Assembly (NCBI GenBank): GCA_965230565.1
Contig: CBDDLH010000016.1
Location: forward strand, 868,001 to 932,000
DNA: 64,000 bases
Origin: BCD1 sp965230565
Lineage (GTDB): Bacteria > Bacteroidota > Bacteroidia > Chitinophagales > Saprospiraceae
Reading direction: 5' to 3'
Shown here: piece after piece, positions 44,806-55,500 of the stretch
How the letters are laid out: each line of letters begins with the position of its first letter
Numbering within the stretch: the stretch's first letter is position 1
Program-made: the position numbers and the translations under genes
Notes under the pieces: model-generated
Database searches by the model: none
Told to the model about the DNA's origin: nothing
What the model saw: the letters and a program-made list of their open reading frames with translations, nothing else

Positions 44806-45759
44806 ATGTATAACAGTTTCATATCAGTTGTTAGCGTCATCAACACTCCATGGGAAAAAAGTAAAGTTCCCGAGCTTCTCAGCAATGTTTACAAAACCTG
44901 TAAATCAACCTTTAGTGATTTTGAAATTATTTTGGTAAATAATGTTCCCGGAGAAAGTATTGATTCGGAGATCGAACCGCTGGAAGAAGATTTGAAACAC
45001 CAGGTTTCCCTTATTAACCTTTCCAACAGGGTAAATCGCAACAATGCCATGCTGGCCGGACTCGACAGGTCTAACGGAGATTATACCGTTATCTTCGATA
45101 TTGAAACTTACCAAAATCCGGAGGTTATCACCCAACTTTTTGAAAAAACCCGGGAGCATTTCGATGTGGTCTATCTAAGAGCCAAAGAAAGAAAGATAAG
45201 GTTAAAACACCGGTTATTTTACTGGATATTCTACTATATAATCCGTCATTATTCCCAATTGAAAATTGATGAAAAGGCCTTGAATGTCCGTATTATTTCC
45301 AGGCGTGCTTTAAACTCTCTGCTGCGATTGCGGGAAAACCTGAGGTACATGAAGGCCATATATTCAATCGTTGGTTTCAGAACTACCTACATTGAATCAG
45401 ATCTTCCGCTTCAGGATGAAAACGAACCTTTTTCAGAGCGATTCCAGACCTTACTCGTGGCTATATCTTCCTTCACCACTTTTTTGCGAGCTACCCTATT
45501 GAGGATTTTCCTTTTTTCAATCGTTTTCCTGATCGCTGTGATAGGCAATGCCTTGAAGGTGAAATTTACCGGCATTGATGTCTTTGGAATCCCGAGTGAG
45601 AATGCCATCACGGGCTGGACTTTCCTTGTAGTACTGATGTCTGTGTTCTTTGCAATCACTTGTTTGAACCTCTATATTATGTCGATTTATTTGTCCAACA
45701 TTTATCATGAGATCAAACAAAGACCGCTTTATCTGATCGAGTCGATAAAGCGGTTTTGA
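44806..45759 (+). CDS. glycosyltransferase family 2, membrane-anchored
   Basis: A 317-aa GT2 enzyme. The N-terminal GT-A domain shows ISVVSVINTPWEKSKVPELL, FEIILVNNVPG and the acidic motif VIFDIETYQNPEVI in place of a classical DxD (DIE). The C-terminal part has two transmembrane helices (about 243-262 and 276-302), the layout of polyprenyl-phosphate sugar transferases such as DPM1/GtrB type. The ATG at 44806 is preferred over a TTG 14 codons upstream, because the family starts directly with the first strand. The stop lies inside a terminator hairpin. Confidence 0.85.
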   Translation: MYNSFISVVSVINTPWEKSKVPELLSNVYKTCKSTFSDFEIILVNNVPGESIDSEIEPLEEDLKHQVSLINLSNRVNRNNAMLAGLDRSNGDYTVIFDIETYQNPEVITQLFEKTREHFDVVYLRAKERKIRLKHRLFYWIFYYIIRHYSQLKIDEKALNVRIISRRALNSLLRLRENLRYMKAIYSIVGFRTTYIESDLPLQDENEPFSERFQTLLVAISSFTTFLRATLLRIFLFSIVFLIAVIGNALKVKFTGIDVFGIPSENAITGWTFLVVLMSVFFAITCLNLYIMSIYLSNIYHEIKQRPLYLIESIKRF

Positions 45760-45765
45760 GTTTTT
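45723..45765 (+). terminator. terminator overlapping the glycosyltransferase 3' end
   Basis: ACCGCTTTATC (45723-45733) and GATAAAGCGGT (45744-45754) form a perfect 11-bp stem, followed by TTTGAGTTTTT. Most of the hairpin is coding sequence for the last residues; the stop codon is at 45757-45759. Confidence 0.8.
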
Positions 45766-45774
45766 ATTAAAGGT

Positions 45775-46293
45775 TTAAGTTGCTTTTTTGAGTTTATCAC
45801 AACTCTGAAGGTAATCAATTAAGGACATGATTAGACTTCCTTGGTCATTCCCTTTTATACTGTATACATCTGTATTTCTAAGTCCTCCCTTTAATGCTTC
45901 ATTGATCAAACATTTGTCCTTTTCATTTTCATTGATCGAGGTAACAATTGATTTTGGGGCAAAAAATAATGGGCGGTCATCAATAAGATGTGGCCTGTGT
46001 ACAATGCCTAAAAAATCGAGGTTGTTACTCAAAATTTCCAAATCATTCCAAAGACCATCCATATAAATCATATTTGAAGAAAAAGGGGCAAAGTCCGATA
46101 CTCGCGAATAGACTAATGGATAAAAAAGGAAATAATAATGATCTGGATTCCACTCATTAAAATCAAAAAATATCTGAGGTTCATAACCTAAACACTCACG
46201 AATAGTTGATTTGATTTTAATAATCCTTTTTGATAAACTCGGTTTTAATAATTTCGTTGGGCTTTTTTCAAAAAAAATCAGGTCAATTTTCAT
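45775..46293 (-). CDS. candidate immunity protein for the upstream large secreted protein
   Basis: A 172-aa soluble protein without signal peptide or membrane helix, of mixed helix and strand, with aromatic-rich stretches (YYFLFYPLVYSRVSDFAPF). I do not recognise the family. Its start lies one base after the stop of the 1198-aa secreted protein on the same strand, the spacing typical of toxin and immunity genes in polymorphic toxin loci. The role is inferred only from position and size; it could also be an unrelated adaptor. Confidence 0.6.
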   Translation of the reverse strand: MKIDLIFFEKSPTKLLKPSLSKRIIKIKSTIRECLGYEPQIFFDFNEWNPDHYYFLFYPLVYSRVSDFAPFSSNMIYMDGLWNDLEILSNNLDFLGIVHRPHLIDDRPLFFAPKSIVTSINENEKDKCLINEALKGGLRNTDVYSIKGNDQGSLIMSLIDYLQSCDKLKKAT

Positions 46294-46294
46294 T

Positions 46295-49200
46295 TTAAAA
46301 TGCTTCTAATTCAAAAAATATATCAAAATCATACAAAACCAGTGTACCCCAATCAAAACCGAATTGACTGAGAAACTCCTGCGTGATAGGTTCATCTATA
46401 GTAAATTGTTCAACCGCATCCTGAATGGTTATTATATTAGTGGAAGGCCTTTCGGCTAAGGTAGCACTTTTCACTCTATAACCAGCTTGCTTTAATGTAG
46501 AAATTGCATATTGAACTGAGGGAACATTCAAAATATCATCACCAATCTCATCAATTTCGATATAACCATTTTCTATCAAAAGATGCTTGACATATATCAT
46601 TGTTTTTACGTTTTGAATCCTATCCATTTTAGCCTTTATAAGTGATCCGTCAGGGATATTTAACATTTTCATCTGCCGAAGAGAAACCAACATTTGAGTC
46701 GGAATACCCTTATCCACTCTTAAAGGAACCTGACCATTATCAAGCCAACCTGGAGCATCATATTTAAAACCTGCTTTGAAAATAAACATATTTTGGGCTG
46801 CATCATAGACTCTTTCGAAATATCCATCTTCATAACCTCCTTGGGGTTCAACTTCGGTGACAATGCTATTTACATTAATCTCAACATCATCCAAAACACC
46901 ATTCAAATGATCCTCAGGATAAATATTCTCATATAAACCCCTAACTCTATGTTTCACATATTCACCAGGCTGACCTGGCCCCAATAAAGCTAATACGTAT
47001 TCCTGCTTTTGCTCGGAAAGAATATAATCAATCTGAACATTCTCCAACCGCTCAGGATACTCGTAAAGATATTCGTCAACGATATCAAGGTTGACCAAAT
47101 TAGCTCTCAGTGGAATTAATGCATCTTCGCCCTGACCATACAACACATCCCATGCTTTAACAAATTTGGGGCGATCCCTGAAATAGTTGATCATGGCAAC
47201 GTCATTGTTGAGGTCTCCAAGTAACTTTTTCGCTTTTTGTATTCCTGTTTCATTGATCCCTAATCCTAATAGTTCATCCCTGAATGACAACCAGGAGCCA
47301 ATGGCATCAATTCCTTCCTGATGATTGGAAATATAGTCAAAAAAGTGGTTTCCATATTGTTCCAAATGTTGATAGAAAACAATTTTATCCGCATCATCCA
47401 GTTCCTGAATGGCCTCTTTGACGGATACTTCCAGGGTGTTTACTTTTCGCCATAATGCGACCGGCGTCATAGTTACCGCAGCATTATCAAATACTCCTTC
47501 AACCAAATTGGGATTATCAGCCAGTTCCAGTAAAAAAGAATGACGTTCGGTTTGGGGCATTACCCTAATATGATCAAAAAGCTTGTCGTTTTCCAGGATG
47601 ACCTGATGAACCCTTCGACCATCACTGACTGTATTATTGACCAAAATCTGCGCAGTACTTCCCGGACCGGCATCAGCTAAGCCAAAAAGCTTTTGTACTC
47701 TGACAGGATCAGCACCCTGGGCAATGGCATCTTTGGTAATAAACCCAATACTCGGGCCAATAAATAATTTCTTACCATGTTTTAAAGGAACTTCAATATA
47801 ATTATCCCCAATCAGAAACAACCCCAGACCACTACTGCCGGCAGCCATCAGGCCACGTTGAGTATCCTCCCCAAAGATCAATTCCGAAATACCAACCAGC
47901 AAAATAACACCGTCTGCCACCTCTCCTATCCCTGGAATCAGTGAAGCAGCATCAAGAGGATCGTAAACCAGGTCAAAGAACCCGATGTTATAAACAATAC
48001 CTTCATCTTCAAGATCACTTAACTCAATTACCCACTGTGATAGTAATGCGGTTTCCACCTTAAATTCCAGGGCAGCATATTTCGCCAGATATTCTCCACT
48101 TTGCCAAAGGTCCGGTATTTCAGGGTCCAAATATTTTTCCTTTACCTGAAAATCATAATCTATCAAATCAAACCCATTGGGCTCCGATTGATAAACAGTC
48201 TCAATCTGTTCTGCGAGATCATCACAAAGAGAGCATATTTCACCACTCAATTCGAGCTCAGATAAACAAGCTGTTAATTTCTCAGCCTCCAGGTCACGAA
48301 CCGTTTGAATTCTTTGGTCCTTGTATAAATACAGCTCATTCATATTGAAGAAACCTGTAACCAGCTCCGGTTGGCCGGGAGGTGTCATATCCTCAATAAA
48401 AAACCGGGCAGCATAATCATCCTCCCTAAAATTTCCCAGCATCAACGTTGCTCCATGTATTCGATGAGGTTTAGGGGTATGCTTGAAGGCAATTTTCAGG
48501 AAATCCCATATGACCCCACCTTCTGTCAGAATTTCATTTATTTCAGTTGAAAAGCCAGACCCCATAAGATCATTGGAATAAGCAATTCCAGGCATAACCG
48601 AAGGCACGTCCGTCAGATTCAATCCATCCACATTTAAGATGTCTTCACCGGGAAGAAAGTAAGGTAAACATATTAGAACCGCCCCATTTCCAAGCTGGCT
48701 TAACCCTGCATCCACAAAAATTCGATTGGCAAAAACATTGTACTCGGAAGGCTGCATTAAAAAATCTACCCTTTTGAAATATACATAAAATTCAAGACCG
48801 GATTTATGGGCCAAATAGGCACATTTATCATCCAACTGGAGCATTTTTTTATTACTCAGTTCATTGAAATATGTAGTGGCCGCATTGACAATAAACTTAT
48901 GGTTGTCGGTATCCTCGAGAAAATCAACATTAAGGTTTTCGGCTTTTTTCAAAAGGATTTCAGCAGCGGCAACAGCTACAGCAGCATCAAAAGCATCTCC
49001 TCCGTCATGGCTTTTGAGGTTTTCCGGAATAGTTTCCCAGGGAATGTAGTGGATGCTTTCGAAGCTAAGCTGATCTGCGATAGGCACATAATTATCGTCC
49101 AGACCTCCAGAAATATATTCTGTAAAACCTTCTACATGATACCGGACTTTGGATTCCCGTGAGTTTAATGTTTCATAATGACGATGAGCTTTAACGAAGC

Positions 49201-49891
49201 GTATATAATCAAACAACTCTGACTTATCCGTAACATTATTCAGATCTGAAGGAAGGGATGCCCATCCTTCGATTACCCCTCCAGATAGTTTGTCCTGCCC
49301 CAGAAAAAATTTGGCCCGAAATTCTGAGATTCCCCAAACCACACGATTTTCCTCGGTAAACAGGCTGTGGTTGCTGTCCTGGTGCGTATTATGCAGAATC
49401 CCGTTAAGAATGGTATTAAAACGCAGTTGGATCGAATCCCGAAAGGCTCTTTTATCATCAGAAGAAAACTCCAGCAAAAGATCCTTAGCTTTAATAGAAG
49501 GATCATCGTTCCGAATTAATTCCTCAGGATGATAAGGTCGTAATCCCACTTTCCAATCACTTACAACGCATACATAGAGCTGAGTTTCCGTATCCTGGTT
49601 AAAAGCAATCAACAGGTCGTTTATTTCCTGAAGATTCAATGGGTCATAAAGGGTATTGCCTTCCGCATCAATCCCATTATTGGATAATTCCAACCAATTG
49701 TCATCAGGGTTAAAACTAAAAACATACCAGTTTTTTTCTTCGCAACCTAAAAGAGTGTTTTTTGAGTTGTGCTCAATCAACTCCTGATATTGCCTTGATC
49801 CTTCAATTACATATTTATCAAATGACCGGCCTCCAAAAACATTTTGAAGGTTAATCAACAAAAAAACAAAAATGGTAATGGCGTACTTCAT
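46295..49891 (-). CDS. large secreted multidomain protein, candidate polymorphic toxin
   Basis: A protein of about 1198 aa with signal peptide (MKYAITIFVFLLINLQNVFGG); an in-frame start 22 codons upstream is less likely because the signal would then be internal. Residues 1-620 are an unassigned large domain. Around residue 640-690 is a hydrophobic pretoxin-like segment (LDAASLIPGIGEVADGVILL, then ELIFGEDTQ) of the type that precedes toxin modules in polymorphic toxins. The last roughly 130 residues (LRQMKMLNIPDGSLIKAKMD, IQDAVEQF) would be the toxin tip; its activity is not recognised. A small gene follows after one base. Its upstream region carries a block shared with the 57-kb divergent region. 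Confidence 0.7.
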   Translation of the reverse strand: MKYAITIFVFLLINLQNVFGGRSFDKYVIEGSRQYQELIEHNSKNTLLGCEEKNWYVFSFNPDDNWLELSNNGIDAEGNTLYDPLNLQEINDLLIAFNQDTETQLYVCVVSDWKVGLRPYHPEELIRNDDPSIKAKDLLLEFSSDDKRAFRDSIQLRFNTILNGILHNTHQDSNHSLFTEENRVVWGISEFRAKFFLGQDKLSGGVIEGWASLPSDLNNVTDKSELFDYIRFVKAHRHYETLNSRESKVRYHVEGFTEYISGGLDDNYVPIADQLSFESIHYIPWETIPENLKSHDGGDAFDAAVAVAAAEILLKKAENLNVDFLEDTDNHKFIVNAATTYFNELSNKKMLQLDDKCAYLAHKSGLEFYVYFKRVDFLMQPSEYNVFANRIFVDAGLSQLGNGAVLICLPYFLPGEDILNVDGLNLTDVPSVMPGIAYSNDLMGSGFSTEINEILTEGGVIWDFLKIAFKHTPKPHRIHGATLMLGNFREDDYAARFFIEDMTPPGQPELVTGFFNMNELYLYKDQRIQTVRDLEAEKLTACLSELELSGEICSLCDDLAEQIETVYQSEPNGFDLIDYDFQVKEKYLDPEIPDLWQSGEYLAKYAALEFKVETALLSQWVIELSDLEDEGIVYNIGFFDLVYDPLDAASLIPGIGEVADGVILLVGISELIFGEDTQRGLMAAGSSGLGLFLIGDNYIEVPLKHGKKLFIGPSIGFITKDAIAQGADPVRVQKLFGLADAGPGSTAQILVNNTVSDGRRVHQVILENDKLFDHIRVMPQTERHSFLLELADNPNLVEGVFDNAAVTMTPVALWRKVNTLEVSVKEAIQELDDADKIVFYQHLEQYGNHFFDYISNHQEGIDAIGSWLSFRDELLGLGINETGIQKAKKLLGDLNNDVAMINYFRDRPKFVKAWDVLYGQGEDALIPLRANLVNLDIVDEYLYEYPERLENVQIDYILSEQKQEYVLALLGPGQPGEYVKHRVRGLYENIYPEDHLNGVLDDVEINVNSIVTEVEPQGGYEDGYFERVYDAAQNMFIFKAGFKYDAPGWLDNGQVPLRVDKGIPTQMLVSLRQMKMLNIPDGSLIKAKMDRIQNVKTMIYVKHLLIENGYIEIDEIGDDILNVPSVQYAISTLKQAGYRVKSATLAERPSTNIITIQDAVEQFTIDEPITQEFLSQFGFDWGTLVLYDFDIFFELEAF

Positions 49892-50066
49892 AATTTCGAT
49901 GTTTTTCCCGATTACCCATTTCAGAATATTCATTTTTAACTGGGTTATTCCTTTCATTTGGCTGACGGGGGCAAAGGGGGTTAATAAATGAGTTGTCTAT
50001 GAAGTTGTATAAAATTACTTATTTACCTGCTCGGTTCCAGCAGACATTTTAAAACAACTTCTATAT

Positions 50067-50104
50067 ATAAAAGCCACGAGATCCTGAAACGTGACATTTT
50101 TTCA
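50067..50104. promoter_or_regulatory. conserved intergenic block, copy 1
   Basis: Contains AAAAGCCACGAGAT (50069-50082), then AAACGTGACATTTTTTC. It shares these parts in the same order with 57091-57127; looser similarity extends about 30 bases on both sides. It lies 175 bases before the start of the minus-strand secreted protein and about 200 bases before the plus-strand lipoprotein gene. The shared CACG and CGTG halves form a small inverted repeat. Confidence 0.6.
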
Positions 50105-50302
50105 AGCACTTTTTTGCACATTTTTTTTGATCAGAATTTTTGAGACAGACATATAAGTGTCAAATACAGGTAGGAACAACTGGTAACGGGATTGACAATT
50201 TTATGATCAACCTTAAGTATTTCGGGAAGTTAATATTGATTTTTTCTAATTTTATACCTTGTTCCTGACCAATAACCCAAAGTTGGCTTTTAAATATTAC
50301 CA

Positions 50303-50791
50303 ATGCGTCGATTTTACTTTTTATGTTTATTATCTACCCTGGCTTTATCCGGATGTAAAGTGAAGAAATCCTCTGTATTGGCTAAGCAAGACAAGGCCTT
50401 TGAAAAACAAACCCCTCAGATATTAACCCTGATCTTCAAAATTGAAGCCCGGGAGGAAACTGCCATTCCAAATATTGAACTCTCTCAGAAAATATTGGCT
50501 AATGGTTACCTGAAAAACCAAAAACTAACAAAGAACTCATTTGGCAGCGAATACCTTCTCATACAAGTCATCGATAGTGAAAACAATATCCTCAAACAAA
50601 CCGAATTACCATACCCTTTAAAAAAACGGTATGAAACAACCAATGATCAAGGATTGTTGGAAAGCCATGAGGTTTTCCTTCAGGAAGAATTCTTTCCTTT
50701 GAGAATACGCAACAGTAATCAGGTAAATTCCGTAAAAATCTTTTTAATCAGAGAAGACAGCCAAATTTTTCTAAAACACCTTCACTTATGA
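50303..50791 (+). CDS. small lipoprotein upstream of the M64 peptidase
   Basis: A 162-aa lipoprotein: LCLLSTLALSGC with acylated Cys18, then a Lys-rich linker and a compact alpha/beta domain (LTLIFKIEAREETAIPNIEL, YLLIQVIDSENNIL, FFPLRIRNSNQ). No family recognised. Its last codons overlap the ATG of the M64 gene by 4 bases, so translation is coupled; it may assist folding, export or anchoring of the peptidase. Confidence 0.78.
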   Translation: MRRFYFLCLLSTLALSGCKVKKSSVLAKQDKAFEKQTPQILTLIFKIEAREETAIPNIELSQKILANGYLKNQKLTKNSFGSEYLLIQVIDSENNILKQTELPYPLKKRYETTNDQGLLESHEVFLQEEFFPLRIRNSNQVNSVKIFLIREDSQIFLKHLHL

Positions 50792-52452
50792 AAAAAGCGT
50801 TCAACATCATACTTTTTCTGCTTATTGGCCTGGCCACATCGGCACAGGTATTTCCTGTTGAAACCATTATTTCCAATGGTGTGGATGACCAGCGTATAAA
50901 TTTTGTGATCTTAAGTGATGGTTATACTAATCCTCAATTGAGTACTTTTATCACCGACGCTTCCAATATTAGCGATGATGTTTTCAATAAATCGCCTTTC
51001 CTGGAATATGCCTCGTTTTTTAATGTATATGCAGTGAAGGTTCCTTCCAATCAAAGTGGAGCAGATCATCCCGGAACCGCTACCGACGTGAGTGAACCTG
51101 CACATCCGGTAAGCTATGTTGACAACTATTTTGGTTCCACTTTTGATTATTTCAATATCCACAGGCTGCTTGTTCCGGAAAATTCATCAGCTATTTTTAG
51201 TGTCCTGGCCAATAACTTTCCCGCTTATGATCAAATTATTGTATTGACAAACACGCCTTATTACGGCGGATCAGGAGGAGTTTTTGCGACCACCTCTCTT
51301 GAAAATTCTGCATCGGAAATTGCCATCCATGAAATAGGCCATTCATTTGCCTACCTGGCAGATGAATACTGGGCCGGAAACGCCTATGCTAATGAAAAAG
51401 CAAATATGACGGCCAATTCCAACCCAGCTACGGTTAAATGGTCAGAGTGGGTAGGTCAGGGTGGCATTAATGTTTATGCTCACGGAAACAGCGGCAATCA
51501 GGCAAACTGGTTCAGGCCTCACCAAAGTTGTGAAATGAGGTTTCTTAATCAACAATTCTGTGCTGTATGCAGGGAAGCATTTATTGACAGGATTTATGAC
51601 TTAACTGATCCCATTGATAATTATTCTCCTGCAACAGGTATTATTAACTTCACCGGATCACCCTTAAGTTTTTCTTTGGACCTCGTCACTCCAATTCCCA
51701 ATACACTCAAAACCATTTGGTTAATGAATGGTACTCCAATAGCTTCTTTCACTGATAATATCGTTCTCAATACCGGAGACATTCCACAAGGCAATAACAA
51801 CATTCTTGAAGTTCAAGTCATCGACACAACACTCATGTCCAAATCCTATGCGCCGGCTTCCGGTTATGTATTTTCTCTTAACTGGACTATAAAAAATACC
51901 ATCTTACCAGTTGAGCTTTTCAATTTTACTGCATTGGACAGAGGGACTCACGTGGATCTTTCCTGGTCTGTCGATCATGAAAAAGACATAAAAAATTATG
52001 AAGTTCAAAGATCCGGGAACGGCATTGACTTTCAGGCTATCAACTCCCTTGATCCCCTGGCGAACTATGGTGGCCCAGCTGATTACTACATGTCAGACAT
52101 CTATCCTTTAGAAGGAAAGAATTATTACCGAATTAAAATCAATGAATTGGATGGATCCTTCGACCTTTCTCCAATTAGGGTAATCAACCGTGTAGAAAAA
52201 TTCTTTTTCAAAATTTTTCCCAACCCCGTTAATGCCAACCTTTATCTAAATTATTCCAACAGTAATTTCCATGCCGACCTCTCCGCCGAAATAATTTCAA
52301 GGGATGGAAAAATAATTTTGAGTACAAAATTGAATCCTGAGCAAGGAATGCACCAAACAGAATTGAACCTTTCTTCACTGTCTGCGGGATTGTATTACCT
52401 GAGGCTTAAACGAGGTGATTATGTTCAGGATTTTGAGGTTGTTAAGGAATAG
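50788..52452 (+). CDS. M64-type (IgA peptidase-like) metalloprotease with T9SS sorting domain
   Basis: A 554-aa secreted protease with signal peptide (MKKAFNIILFLLIGLATSAQ). The M64 domain (about 25-270) starts RINFVILSDGYT and has the zinc site HEIGHSFAYLADEY. The C-terminal region contains a fibronectin-like part (about 375-460) and ends with a type A T9SS sorting domain (FKIFPNPVNANLYL to GLYYLRLKRGDYVQDFEVVKE), so the enzyme should be carried to the cell surface or medium by the type IX system. It is coupled to the lipoprotein gene upstream and is followed by the hairpin element at 52465. Confidence 0.93.
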   Translation: MKKAFNIILFLLIGLATSAQVFPVETIISNGVDDQRINFVILSDGYTNPQLSTFITDASNISDDVFNKSPFLEYASFFNVYAVKVPSNQSGADHPGTATDVSEPAHPVSYVDNYFGSTFDYFNIHRLLVPENSSAIFSVLANNFPAYDQIIVLTNTPYYGGSGGVFATTSLENSASEIAIHEIGHSFAYLADEYWAGNAYANEKANMTANSNPATVKWSEWVGQGGINVYAHGNSGNQANWFRPHQSCEMRFLNQQFCAVCREAFIDRIYDLTDPIDNYSPATGIINFTGSPLSFSLDLVTPIPNTLKTIWLMNGTPIASFTDNIVLNTGDIPQGNNNILEVQVIDTTLMSKSYAPASGYVFSLNWTIKNTILPVELFNFTALDRGTHVDLSWSVDHEKDIKNYEVQRSGNGIDFQAINSLDPLANYGGPADYYMSDIYPLEGKNYYRIKINELDGSFDLSPIRVINRVEKFFFKIFPNPVNANLYLNYSNSNFHADLSAEIISRDGKIILSTKLNPEQGMHQTELNLSSLSAGLYYLRLKRGDYVQDFEVVKE

Positions 52453-52464
52453 ATTTTGGTTTTC

Positions 52465-52583
52465 GATCGTCTGAAGACAACGAAAATATAGGTTTGAAGT
52501 TGAAAACTTCAAACAACAAAAAACGCTGATATTTTAAGTTTCCAACTTAAAATCAATATCGCGGTTGTCTTCAGACGACCGAT
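52465..52583. repeat. multi-hairpin dispersed element, copy B
   Basis: Outer arms CGTCTGAAGAC (52468-52478) and GTCTTCAGACG (52566-52576) are a perfect 11-bp inverted repeat. Inside: a palindromic hairpin TTTGAAGTT/AACTTCAAA (52493-52513), linker ACAACAAAAAACGC, hairpin TTTTAAGTT/AACTTAAAA (52532-52552) and the tail TCAATATC. The order and the linker and tail sequences match copy A at 4828-4961. It fills the gap between two convergent genes and may act as a bidirectional terminator. Confidence 0.8.
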
Positions 52584-52594
52584 AATCAAAATAT

Positions 52595-55500
52595 TCAAAA
52601 CCTTTTCAGCACCTTATCTATCCCCTCCAAAATCCGAGTCTTCACTTCGGGTATAATCTCTTCATTTGTTTTTTCCTCTGCAATCTGCGAACCGATGTAT
52701 TCCAGAAGATCGATTTCCTTATTCAGAAGTGCAGCCAGGAATGGTACTAGGTCAGCTGTTGTCTGAACTTCAGCTTTGAGGCGTTGAACACTTTTCATTT
52801 GACCGTATGCAAAGACATTTTCATAATAACTCTGAGAAAGCGTTATCAAACCATCCATAGCTTCGTTCTCTGAGGCGATAATTTCCTGCTGGTCCGTAAG
52901 ATCTTCTTCATACCAAACTACCTCTTCCAAATCAGATAATGCTTCTTCCCCGGACAAGCCGGAGGTTGAATAAATTCCGTTTTCCTCTGCCTCAAAGGCT
53001 TCCAGATTTTCCATAGCTGCCTCATAATCGGCGATTATTCCATCTTCCTGAGCACTGAATTCTTCATCTAATTGATCAAGTGATTCAATAATAATATCCA
53101 GGACTCGGGTCAGTAATTCGGTCATGGCTGTCTGAAAATTCTGATTAGCGGTTTCAAGTGCTGTTTGTGCAGCATTGATATCATTTTCATTGCCGGATGC
53201 CATAGCAGTTGTCAAGGCAGTTTGTGCATCTTCAAGGCCCTGGACAACTTCAGGTGGTAAATAAGCCGATAAAGTTTCTAACAATTCGTCTATGACCTCT
53301 AAAATGTCTTCTGCTTCTGCAAGGAGATCATCTATTGTTTCCAAACCAGTAACAATATCATCCAACAAGGCTGCTGTTTCCTCACTGATCACTTGTAAAC
53401 CAATACCCGTGACAGAAATATTGCCATCAACTAGTTTGTACTCATCATTAACCTTAATATGCTTAAATTTCACATTGACCCTTGCTCTGTTAAAATATGG
53501 AACCGGAATATAACCTTTGCCCGAAAAATTGCCAATCTGTCCTGAAGCCTGGGTGATCAGCACTCCAAAGTCTCCAGCCGTAATGGAATCTCCTGCATTT
53601 AGAAAATCAAGCGGATAAAAATTGTCAGGGTCAAAGGGTGGCACCTCTAATCCGCATTCAAAATATTCATTATTCAAAGAAGGTCTCCCAATCAGGAAAG
53701 TATCTACTTCCTGATTGTATAATAGACCGGCACTCAGGCAATTTTCAGCAACTCGGTATTCATAAACTTTATTGGTTTGCAATTCAGATAATTCCACATA
53801 ATCCCCTGATGTCTGGACCATCGCCCATTCAGGTGGGTAAAGACTATCCTGCAAGCGGTATTCTACCTGATACTGATTCTCACCGGCGGAAGGCATCCAG
53901 GAAATAAGAATGGAAGCATCTGAATCCATGTACTCTTTAGAAACCTGAGTTGGAGACAAGCACTCATCTGTTCTAAATTCAAAAATATCAGTCCAGTCGG
54001 TTAATCCGAAATTATCACAATAGGTTCTAATCCGGTATTCATAAGTGATATCAGAGGTAAGGTTATCAAATTGATACTCCGGAAAATTACTATCAAAGGT
54101 AAGCCAGGACATAGTTCCTGACTCCCTTAATTCAACCTGATAACTTTGATCTACCCATCGCTCTTGCCAGGCAATAGCGGCTGTGTCTGTTCCTACAAAT
54201 ACTGCAGTCACATCTTTCGGGACCTTACAATTAGCCTTTGTTTGAAATTGCTGGATCTCCGCATTTTCAGTCCAGCCAAATCCCTCGCACCAGCTTTCGA
54301 TTTTGAAGTCGTACCATTTATCAGGAACAAGGTTTTCAATACTTAATTCAGCGTCAAGGCAAACCTGGTAAACCCATCCATCCTGGGTTGTAGTTGAACT
54401 AACTTTTCCAACAACCCCTCCTTCCAAACTGGTTTCCAAAATGGGCGTTCCATCTGTTCGACGATAATAAAATCCCCATTTTGAAGGTCTTTCTGCATTT
54501 TCCCAGACCATCCCGGCTGTAAATGGAGTTATTTCGGATAACTCAAAATTACCAGGTGGGTCACAACGCACCTCTGTTCTGAAAATAAGGGTTTCAGAGT
54601 AAGTAGACCAACCACTGGTTTCATCGCATAAAACACGAACTTTGAATTCATAATCCGTATCCTCCAACAACCCAAACAGATTCCATTCAGGTACAGTCAT
54701 GTTTTTTACATTCCAACTGGTTGAAAATCTTTCCCGGAAAGAAAATTCATATCGCAATGCCCCGCAAGCCGTACTTTTCAACAATGCCTTGTCCGGAGTT
54801 ATTTCCTCAACCCAGGTATTCGATGGAGGTCCGCATAATGTCCGGAAAGATCCCAAAGGACTCCAATCTGACCACACGTCAGTACAAAATCTTGAAATAC
54901 TAAACTGGTACCAGGTATTGGATTCTAAAAATTCCAGCATTGCCGAAGTTTCCGTGACAAAGGCAACTTGCCAAACGGTCTCCCCTACAGGACGATACCT
55001 TACCGAATATTGGTCGGAATCCAATTCTGCACCATCAACCCAGGATAATTGTGCACCATGATGAGTAATATCCGAAACAGCTTGACCAGTAATTGAATTA
55101 CCTTCACATAAACGATCAGTGGTAAACTCATAAACGGGGGTAAATCCTCCCCAGGTTTCAGAACAAAGGACTCTTAATTTGTATTCATAGGTAGTATTTG
55201 GTATAAGACCAACAAGTTGGACAGTGGTTTCCATTGTACTTTTACTCAACCACTTCGATGCTCCTACCTCCCTGAATTTTAACTCATAGGTTGTGGCATA
55301 ATCAAGCCCCGACCATTCGATTATCGCGGATCCGGAATTTTTTGAGGCTACCCAAACAGCATTCGGAATTATACAGGTCGTATTAAACTCAATGGGATTC
55401 GACCAATCTGAAACCACCTCGCTACACACAGAACGTACCCTTGTTTCATACACTTTTCCTCCTTCCAGATCTCCGATAAAGGCCATTAGTGTATCTGAAG

